Positions 1 through 5,162 of a DNA stretch of 5,564 nucleotides are shown piece after piece. Location of the stretch: assembly GCA_964556885.1 (NCBI GenBank), contig CAZKYP010000211.1:1-5564 (forward strand), written 5' to 3'. Within the stretch, counting starts at the first letter, position 1; each line of letters opens with the position of its first letter. The DNA is from CAZKYP01 sp964556885. GTDB lineage: Bacteria > Planctomycetota > Phycisphaerae > Sedimentisphaerales > Anaerobacaceae. A program made the position numbers and the translations under genes. The notes beneath the pieces were generated by a model. That model was not told where the DNA came from. It was given only the letters and a program-made list of their open reading frames with translations, and made no database searches.

Positions 1-2
1 CC

Positions 3-677
3 GGTGATCCGGTCGAATGCGCTCAGGCTTATTGTCGCGCCGGGGCGGACGAGCTCGCCCTTCTTGATATTACAGCGACCGTCGAGAACAGGCCCACCAT
101 GCTCGATGTTGTCAGGAAAGTAGCGGCTGCTTCAACAATTCCATTTACCGTTGGAGGCGGGATTTGTGACGTAGCATCGGCTGGGGCAGTAATGGAAGCC
201 GGAGCAGACAAGGTATCCGTAAGCAGTGCCGCTTTTCGTAAACCTGACATTATCTCCGAGATGGTTTCTGAATTCGGTTCGGATAAAATCACAATAGCTA
301 TAGATGTGGACCAGAACAAAGAATTACCTTCCGGCTACGAAGTTTATATCGACGGGGGACGAACTGCGACAGGTGCTGATGCTATAGAGTGGGCTAAGAA
401 AGTGGACGGATTTGGAGTTTCGGTCATATTACCAACCAGCAAGGCCGGCGACGGGGCAAAAACAGGATTTGATCTTCCTGTTATCAAAGCGATGGCTGAT
501 GTGTGTTCTGCATCGATTGTTGCTTCCGGCGGCGCGGGTAAACTGGAACATTTCTACGATGCAGTCCAGGCAGGAGCAAACATTCTGCTGGCCGCTTCGG
601 TTTTTCATTTTCATACCATCGGTATACAGGAATTGAAAGACTATCTGAAAAGCCGCGGCTTGAAAGTCAAACAATAA
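3..677 (+). CDS. hisF: Imidazole glycerol phosphate synthase subunit HisF, 5'-truncated
   Basis: Cyclase subunit of IGP synthase. It takes ammonia made by the HisH glutaminase and converts PRFAR to imidazole glycerol phosphate and AICAR in cytoplasmic histidine synthesis. The reading frame is open from the left edge; 224 residues are visible, beginning at the GDPVE motif (residue 30 of Thermotoga maritima HisF), so about 29 N-terminal residues, including the first catalytic Asp (Asp11), lie outside. Visible (beta/alpha)8 landmarks are ADELALLDIT (15-24), the phosphate-binding VGGGI (50-54), GADKVS (67-72), the second catalytic Asp in AIDVD (Asp101 here, Asp130 in T. maritima), ASGGAGKLEHF and the C-terminal AASVFHF. 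An internal ATG at 99 is not the true start. Oddities are a three-residue insertion after Asp101, Val instead of the gate Glu167, and KAGDG where IDRDG is usual (Asp174 to Ala). A HisF paralogue with another amination role is possible, but ordinary HisF is much more likely. It converges on the neighbouring minus-strand genes. Confidence 0.93.
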   Translation, partial: GDPVECAQAYCRAGADELALLDITATVENRPTMLDVVRKVAAASTIPFTVGGGICDVASAGAVMEAGADKVSVSSAAFRKPDIISEMVSEFGSDKITIAIDVDQNKELPSGYEVYIDGGRTATGADAIEWAKKVDGFGVSVILPTSKAGDGAKTGFDLPVIKAMADVCSASIVASGGAGKLEHFYDAVQAGANILLAASVFHFHTIGIQELKDYLKSRGLKVKQ

Positions 678-725
678 TACATCTAATATAAATATCGTCT
701 TTTTTTCAGCGAAGCGATTGACAAA

Positions 726-1760
726 TTACGAATTGCTTTTCGCACCGTGTTTGTTCTTACCAAACATCGAATAAATCAGCAATGCTATAAGAATAATCGC
801 CGAGAGATGCCCGATGACAGAAGGTTTCATCTGGTGAACATGTGTCTGTACAAATGAGCTGAGTTCCGGAAAGATTGCATCAAGTAATAATCCCGACCCC
901 AGAGCACATACCACAACCGTAAAAAGATATACGATTGCGGTTCTCCGACCTAAAACCTGCCAAATCGTCGCAAGTCCGGCTGCGTTTGTGGCAGGTCCTG
1001 TTATGAGAAAGACCAATGCCGCTCCGGGAGTCAGGCCTTTTGCTATCATAGCTACTGCAATGGGAACTGAAGCAGTAGCACATACATAAACTGGAATGCC
1101 TAAAACCATCATAACCAACATGGCAAAAATTCCGGTACCAAGCAGCTTGTCCGCAAAAAAATCTTCAGGTACAACGGCCGAGATCAAAGCCGCGATTACC
1201 AGTCCTATTAACATCGCTTTACCAATATCTCGCGGCAGCGTAATAAAGCCATATTTCAATCCGTGGACAAACCTGTCGGCATATTTTCCCCCTTGGCAAC
1301 ATTCATCGGTACATTTGTCCGATTTGTCTTTCTGTTCTCCTGTAACCGGTACAAACGTATCTACAAGAACGCCGCCGATAAGACCCGTTACAAGCGCTAC
1401 CAATGGTCTGAAAACAGCAAATACAGGTCCAAGAAGACTATATGTGACAAAAATGCTATCCACCCCTGTTTGAGGTGTTGACAGCAGAAAAGCTACCGTA
1501 GAGCCTTTGCTTGCTCCATGCTTATGAAGCGACATCGAAACCGGTATCACTCCGCACGAACATAAGGGAAGAGGTACACCGAAAAAAGACGCTTTAATAA
1601 GCGGCCATAGTCCCCTGCCGCCAAGATGCTTTTCGACAAGAGACTGAGAAACAAGCACCGAAAGCACGCCTGCCACAAAAAAACCAAACAAAAGGTATGG
1701 TGACATTTCAGCCACAATAGTCCAAAAGTCAAATAACAGTATTTTAGTGAAATCAATCAT
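726..1760 (-). CDS. ArsP/YraQ (DUF318) family permease, SO_0444-type Cu/Zn efflux-like
   Basis: Polytopic inner-membrane protein of 344 residues, a normal length for this permease superfamily. About eight to nine hydrophobic segments are visible, roughly at 8-36, 54-75, 86-110, 112-138, 180-199, 208-229, 240-263, 272-295 and 314-333. Family marks are PLPLCSCGVIPV (63-74), STPQTGVDS (94-102), GIPVYVCATASVPIA (221-235) and GPATN (255-259), arranged as two related halves. The hydrophilic loop between the halves (about 139-178) holds DKCTDECC (Cys150, 154, 155), and Cys67, Cys69 and Cys227 sit in or near membrane segments, which suits soft-metal handling. Homologues are described as Cu/Zn exporters (SO_0444 type) or organoarsenical exporters (ArsP). 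The Cys-bearing loop and the CSCG motif favour the former, but the substrate cannot be read from sequence. The ATG is preceded on its strand by AGG with an 8-base spacer. It is the last gene of the minus-strand series, 82 bases after the PLP enzyme, and ends in TAA. Confidence 0.85.
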   Translation of the reverse strand: MIDFTKILLFDFWTIVAEMSPYLLFGFFVAGVLSVLVSQSLVEKHLGGRGLWPLIKASFFGVPLPLCSCGVIPVSMSLHKHGASKGSTVAFLLSTPQTGVDSIFVTYSLLGPVFAVFRPLVALVTGLIGGVLVDTFVPVTGEQKDKSDKCTDECCQGGKYADRFVHGLKYGFITLPRDIGKAMLIGLVIAALISAVVPEDFFADKLLGTGIFAMLVMMVLGIPVYVCATASVPIAVAMIAKGLTPGAALVFLITGPATNAAGLATIWQVLGRRTAIVYLFTVVVCALGSGLLLDAIFPELSSFVQTHVHQMKPSVIGHLSAIILIALLIYSMFGKNKHGAKSNS

Positions 1761-1772
1761 ATAATCAACCTG

Positions 1773-1785
1773 TCTATCAGATAGA
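1773..1785. promoter_or_regulatory. Short perfect palindrome in the permease leader
   Basis: TCTATC-A-GATAGA is a perfect 6+6 inverted repeat around one central base. It lies 13 bases upstream of the permease ATG, in the 82-base gap after the PLP enzyme gene. It could be a small operator or a weak leader hairpin next to the ribosome binding site. No sigma70-like promoter pair is convincing nearby, and a dyad this short in A/T-rich sequence could be chance. Confidence 0.25.
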
Positions 1786-1842
1786 TACGAACAGACTGAA
1801 AATTGGTTCTGTGCCGTTAATAGATGAAGATGCAGATATTTA

Positions 1843-3045
1843 CTATCTCAATCCCCGCTCCAGGTCTTCGATTATATCATCCACATCTTCGATTCCCACG
1901 GCGAGTCTGAAAAGGGTATCCGTAATGCCGAGTTTATAGCGTTCTTTCCTTGAACAATCGTAATAGCTCACTAAAGCAGGATGTGTTATCAATGTTTCTA
2001 CTCCCCCGAGGCTCGGACCAATATAACAAAGCTTCAGTGCATCAAGAAAACGTTTTGCCCTGGCCAGATTTCCCTTTATATCAAATGTAACGACTCCCCC
2101 GCCGCCGGTCATCTGTTCTTTCGCCACGTCATAATGCGGGTGACTCTTAAGGAAAGGATAATAAACTCTCTTGATAGACGGATGACTATCGAGAAATTCT
2201 GCGACTTTCAGTGCATTCTCGTTCTGTTTTGCCACCCTTAACGGAAATGTTTTTAATCCTCGCAGGAGCAGGTAGCAGCAATGGGGATCAATCAGTCCCC
2301 CCATCGATTTATGCAGATTACGTATCTTTTCAACCAGCTCTTTTCTTCCGAGCACGGCTCCGGCAAGAATATCATTGTGTCCTGCGAGGTATTTTGTTGC
2401 GCTTTGAAGAACAAGATCCATCCCGAATTCTATGGGTCTTTGATTCAGCGGCGTGGCGAAGGTACTGTCAATTAGTGTCAGGACATTATATTTATCGGCA
2501 ATCTTTTTAATTTTGGCGAGATCGAAAATATTCAAATAGGGATTGGTAGGTGACTCTGAAAAAATAAACCGCGTGTTCTTTTTGATGGCCTTTTCAAGAA
2601 TTCCGTAATCCCCGAACGGAACAATGGTGCACTCAACGCCGAATTGTTTAAGGTAGGACTGGCAGAACTCGAGGGTTTTTTTGTAACTATCGTCGGTGAT
2701 GACAATATGGTCGCCGGACTGAACTAAAGTAAGAATAGTGGTCGTTATTGCGCTCATTCCTGAGGTAAAAACGACACAGTCCTCGGCGCCCTCAAGGTCG
2801 GCAAGACGCTGTTCTGCAATCTGTGCCGTAGGATTACCGTATCTGCCGTATTCAAAGTGAACTTTTCCCTTCTTCGTATAATCTTCAATGTGCTTTGAAT
2901 TACGAAATGTGAAGGTGGAAGTCTGAATAATGGGTGTTGTTATTGAATCGGCATATTTCTGCCTCGGTTCACCTGCGTGTATTGACCTGGTGAATATGGA
3001 TTTACCTACATTCGTGGGCTTTTTCCTTTGGGAAGATTTATTCAT
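1843..3045 (-). CDS. metB: Cystathionine gamma-synthase-type PLP enzyme (plant-like subgroup)
   Basis: A 400-residue, full-length member of the Cys/Met metabolism PLP-dependent enzyme family (aspartate aminotransferase fold, normally a homotetramer, cytoplasmic). Cystathionine gamma-synthase joins cysteine to an activated homoserine ester in methionine synthesis; related enzymes cleave cystathionine. Visible residues are Tyr66 and Arg68 in YGRYGNPT (cofactor phosphate contact from the neighbouring subunit), TSGMSA (94-99), Tyr121 expected to stack on the PLP ring, Asp193 in LIDSTFATPLNQ (pairs with the pyridine nitrogen), Lys218 in SATKYLAGHND (internal aldimine) and SLGGVETL (345-352). The segments around DSYKKT, ESPTNP, TFATPLNQ, GHNDILAG, IRNLH and YYPFL recall plant cystathionine gamma-synthases more than E. 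coli MetB. The basic first 20 residues precede the conserved domain; the ATG is supported by TAAGGA ten bases upstream. Cystathionine gamma-lyase or an O-acylhomoserine sulfhydrylase role cannot be excluded. It follows the iron-sulfur gene by 50 bases. Confidence 0.9.
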   Translation of the reverse strand: MNKSSQRKKPTNVGKSIFTRSIHAGEPRQKYADSITTPIIQTSTFTFRNSKHIEDYTKKGKVHFEYGRYGNPTAQIAEQRLADLEGAEDCVVFTSGMSAITTTILTLVQSGDHIVITDDSYKKTLEFCQSYLKQFGVECTIVPFGDYGILEKAIKKNTRFIFSESPTNPYLNIFDLAKIKKIADKYNVLTLIDSTFATPLNQRPIEFGMDLVLQSATKYLAGHNDILAGAVLGRKELVEKIRNLHKSMGGLIDPHCCYLLLRGLKTFPLRVAKQNENALKVAEFLDSHPSIKRVYYPFLKSHPHYDVAKEQMTGGGGVVTFDIKGNLARAKRFLDALKLCYIGPSLGGVETLITHPALVSYYDCSRKERYKLGITDTLFRLAVGIEDVDDIIEDLERGLR

Positions 3046-3047
3046 TG

Positions 3048-3065
3048 TTAACTATTCCTTAACTA
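3048..3065. repeat. Direct repeat bracketing the PLP-enzyme ribosome binding site
   Basis: TTAACTA occurs twice (3048-3054 and 3059-3065) with a start-to-start distance of 11 bases, about one helical turn. Read on the minus strand it is TAGTTAA-GGAA-TAGTTAA, so the two copies flank the core of the Shine-Dalgarno (TAAGGA, 3056-3061) of the PLP enzyme whose ATG is at 3045-3043. It may be a tandem operator, or a chance repeat in A/T-rich leader sequence. Confidence 0.4.
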
Positions 3066-3095
3066 AATTGTCGGTGGCTATATCCAAATTGAGCG

Positions 3096-3824
3096 TCAAG
3101 GCTCTATTCTTTCAACCCGGCTTACATTGCCGTGCAGGTCAATTGTAACATCTTCGAAGCCCATTTCAATTTTGTTTTTGGAAATAGCCCGTCGAGCAAT
3201 CTCAGTAAGGCCCGAACAACACGGTACCTCCATGTGGACAACCGTCAGGCTTTTGAGCTTGTTAGCCTGTAATATTACCGCGAGTTTATCCACATAAAAT
3301 CCGACATCGTCCAGTTTCGGACAGCCAACGGCGATGCTGCGGCCTTTAAGGAACCTGTTGTGAAAATCACCCATCGCAAACGGCACACAATCCGCCACGA
3401 GAAGCAAATCAGCATTTGCAAAATAAGGAGCATTTGGCGAGACAAGCTTCAATTGTACCGGCCAATGACCCAATTGCGATGCAACTTCCGTCGGGACCGA
3501 TTCTGTCGGCCCGCTCTCATCACGCAACTGCTTAGCCATCATGCCCGGACAGATAAAATTAACTTGTTCGGCGGTGTTTTTCTGTTTTTCCAAGTGTAAT
3601 TTGGTAGCTTCTTCATCGAACTGGGCCGCTTCTTTCTGCTCAATGGTTATGGCATCCTGTGGGCAATGGCCGATACACGCCCCCAGGCCGTCACAATATA
3701 TTTCACTAACCAGCATGGCCTTGCCGTCAACCAATTTAATTGCACCCTCGGCGCAGGCATTAACACATTTGCCGCAGCCGTTGCATTTTTCCTGGTCTAT
3801 TTTGACAATGTTCCGTATCGCCAT
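3096..3824 (-). CDS. Hcp-associated ferredoxin-like iron-sulfur protein
   Basis: A 242-residue cytoplasmic protein, presumed electron-transfer partner of the hybrid cluster protein encoded just upstream. The N-terminus (1-62) is a two-cluster ferredoxin domain. The first motif is complete: Cys14-x2-Cys17-x2-Cys20-x3-Cys24, the last followed by Ala, not the usual Pro. The second is CDGLGACIGHCP, with Cys44, Cys50 and Cys54 but Leu47 where the second Cys should be, so it may hold a 3Fe-4S cluster or use another ligand. A charged linker (63-87) leads to a C-terminal domain with CPG (Cys92), GHWPVQLKLVSP (119-130), DLLLVADCVPFA (Cys146), GCPKLDD (Cys168) and EVPCCSG (Cys202, Cys203). These cysteines recur in hcp-adjacent ferredoxin-like proteins as I recall them; the domain's function is not known to me and another metal or redox site is possible. 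The gene starts 13 bases after hcp, which implies co-transcription and probable translational coupling. Confidence 0.88.
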   Translation of the reverse strand: MAIRNIVKIDQEKCNGCGKCVNACAEGAIKLVDGKAMLVSEIYCDGLGACIGHCPQDAITIEQKEAAQFDEEATKLHLEKQKNTAEQVNFICPGMMAKQLRDESGPTESVPTEVASQLGHWPVQLKLVSPNAPYFANADLLLVADCVPFAMGDFHNRFLKGRSIAVGCPKLDDVGFYVDKLAVILQANKLKSLTVVHMEVPCCSGLTEIARRAISKNKIEMGFEDVTIDLHGNVSRVERIEP

Positions 3825-3831
3825 GTAGGAA

Positions 3832-3839
3832 TCCTTTTT
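3832..3839 (-). promoter_or_regulatory. Ribosome binding site overlapping the hcp stop codon
   Basis: On the minus strand AAAAAGGA lies 7 bases before the ATG of the ferredoxin-like gene, and its first bases fall within the TAA stop of hcp (3840-3838). A ribosome finishing hcp therefore stands on the next gene's initiation region. This fixes the start choice and suggests coupled, roughly matched synthesis of the two proteins. Confidence 0.75.
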
Positions 3840-5121
3840 AACTTAGAATCTCCGCTAAATCCTTATCGGCATTGCCGATTGGCTTGATATCGTAATTGTC
3901 TACAAGCAACTTGAGAACGTTCGGGCTGATAAAAGCCGGCAGGCTCGGCCCGAGACGAATATTCTTTATCCCCAAATACAGCAACGTAAGTAATATCGCA
4001 ACTGCTTTTTGCTCATACCAGGAAACTATGAGCGACAAAGGCAGGTCGTTGACACTGCAATTGAACGCATCGGCAAGGGCCGTCGCAATCTTGATGGCGG
4101 AATAGCAGTCATTGCACTGACCGGTATCGACCAGACGGGGGATGCCGTCGATATCACCATAATCTCGATCATTCAATCGATATTTTCCACAGGCCGCTGT
4201 TAATATCACACAATCATCCGGCACCTTCTCGGCAAATTCAGTAAAGTAATTCCGGCCGGGTTTGGCGCCGTCGCAACCACCAATAAAGAAGAAATGACGG
4301 ATTTTACCCGCTTTGACAGCCTCTACAATCTTGTCCGCCAGGCCAAGCACTGCCGTATAATGGAAACCTGTGCTTAACTGACCCACTTGTTTCTCAGGAA
4401 GCGGCGGCTGGGACAATGCTTTTTCAATCACCTGACTGAAATTTCGATTTTTAATATGCTTAACACCCGCAGCACCGGCTATCCCGCACGTAAACATCCT
4501 GTCTTTATACGAGTCTTTCGGAATCATAATGCAGTTTGTCGTCACCAGTATCGCGCCGCTGAATTCATCAAATTCCTTTTTCTGGTTCTGCCAGGCCGTA
4601 CCGTAATTACCCACAAGATGTTTGAATTTCCTAAGCTCCGGGTAACCGTGTGCAGGAAGCATTTCACCGTGGGTGTAAATATTAATACCTTTTCCTTCGG
4701 TTTGCTTTAGCAGCTCATAGAGATCGAGCAGGTCATGCCCGGTGACAACGATTCCCGGACCGACTTTTGTTCCGCTCGGAACTGTTGCCGGAGTGGGATT
4801 GCCAAATTTGGCTGTGTGTGCGTTGTTGAGCATCTCCATTACACGAAGGTTCATTTCGCCGGCTTTAAGTACCAGCTCAAGATGACGATTCAGGTCAAAG
4901 TCCACATTCGTAAGTGTTGCGAACATTGCTTCATGCATAAATGCATCAACCTGTTCGTCTTTTTGCCCGAGTTCTCTCGCATGATACGCGTATGCGGCTA
5001 TACCTTTCAGCCCGAATATCAGTGTATCCTGTAGACTTTGAATGTCCTGATCCTTGCCGCAAACGCCAACTTTTGTACATGCAGTCCCGCCTGCAGTCTG
5101 TTCACATTGATAACAAAACAT
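3838..5121 (-). CDS. hcp: Hybrid cluster protein, short (class III-like) form
   Basis: Hybrid cluster (prismane) protein, a cytoplasmic redox enzyme. Hydroxylamine reductase, NO reductase and protein S-nitrosylating activities have been reported for family members, and the usual role is defence against reactive nitrogen species in low oxygen. It has 427 residues against about 550 in Desulfovibrio; the missing stretch corresponds to the second helical region of domain 1, matching the short class III architecture. All expected ligands are present. The N-terminal cubane uses Cys3, Cys6, Cys15 and Cys21 (spacing x2, x8, x5). The hybrid cluster uses His129 (TGHD), Glu153 (HGEM), Cys197 (TTNC), Cys283 (GGCDG, the expected persulfide), Cys311 (AACGKYR), Cys336 (GQCND), and Glu370 and Lys372 (WYEQKA). 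AAAGGAG four bases before the ATG supports the start. No hcr-type reductase gene is seen; the next gene probably supplies electrons. I could not see an HcpR, NsrR or FNR-like site in the 41 bases upstream, so control may lie further up. Confidence 0.97.
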   Translation of the reverse strand: MFCYQCEQTAGGTACTKVGVCGKDQDIQSLQDTLIFGLKGIAAYAYHARELGQKDEQVDAFMHEAMFATLTNVDFDLNRHLELVLKAGEMNLRVMEMLNNAHTAKFGNPTPATVPSGTKVGPGIVVTGHDLLDLYELLKQTEGKGINIYTHGEMLPAHGYPELRKFKHLVGNYGTAWQNQKKEFDEFSGAILVTTNCIMIPKDSYKDRMFTCGIAGAAGVKHIKNRNFSQVIEKALSQPPLPEKQVGQLSTGFHYTAVLGLADKIVEAVKAGKIRHFFFIGGCDGAKPGRNYFTEFAEKVPDDCVILTAACGKYRLNDRDYGDIDGIPRLVDTGQCNDCYSAIKIATALADAFNCSVNDLPLSLIVSWYEQKAVAILLTLLYLGIKNIRLGPSLPAFISPNVLKLLVDNYDIKPIGNADKDLAEILS

Positions 5122-5125
5122 AATT

Positions 5126-5132
5126 CTCCTTT
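5126..5132 (-). promoter_or_regulatory. Strong ribosome binding site of hcp
   Basis: On the minus strand AAAGGAG precedes the hcp ATG with a short 4-base spacer. It is the best Shine-Dalgarno in the window and confirms that the conserved MFCYQC sequence is the true N-terminus. The rest of the 41-base gap to the upstream gene is purine-rich on this strand, with no clear promoter or hairpin. Confidence 0.7.
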
Positions 5133-5162
5133 CGTATCCTCTACTTATCGTTTTTATTCTTA

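Noticed and set aside
29..319. 96-residue open frame antisense to hisF
   Set aside because: The opposite strand carries unmistakable HisF motifs through the whole stretch; this frame is a shadow of them.
690..725. T-run (700-706) after hisF as an intrinsic terminator between the convergent genes
   Set aside because: No GC-rich inverted repeat precedes the seven T's; the nearby AGCGAAGCG is not self-complementary enough to form a stem.
1096..1473. 125-residue open frame on the plus strand inside the permease gene
   Set aside because: It is antisense to a clearly conserved membrane protein, resembles no family I know and has no supporting ribosome binding site.
1786..1842. Sigma70 promoter for the permease (TTTTCA then TGATAG at 17-base spacing on the minus strand)
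   Set aside because: The -10 match is too poor to call, and read-through from the PLP gene is equally likely.
3046..3095. SAM or T-box type methionine riboswitch before the PLP enzyme
   Set aside because: The gap is only 50 bases and lacks the required stems; it cannot hold such an element.
3091..3104. GAGC-N6-GCTC hairpin at the end of the ferredoxin-like gene as a terminator
   Set aside because: The stem has only four pairs, no U-tract follows on the minus strand, and the next gene follows 50 bases later.
5122..5162. HcpR, NsrR or FNR-type operator directly upstream of hcp
   Set aside because: No TTGAC-N4-GTCAA-like or other inverted repeat is present in the 41-base gap.
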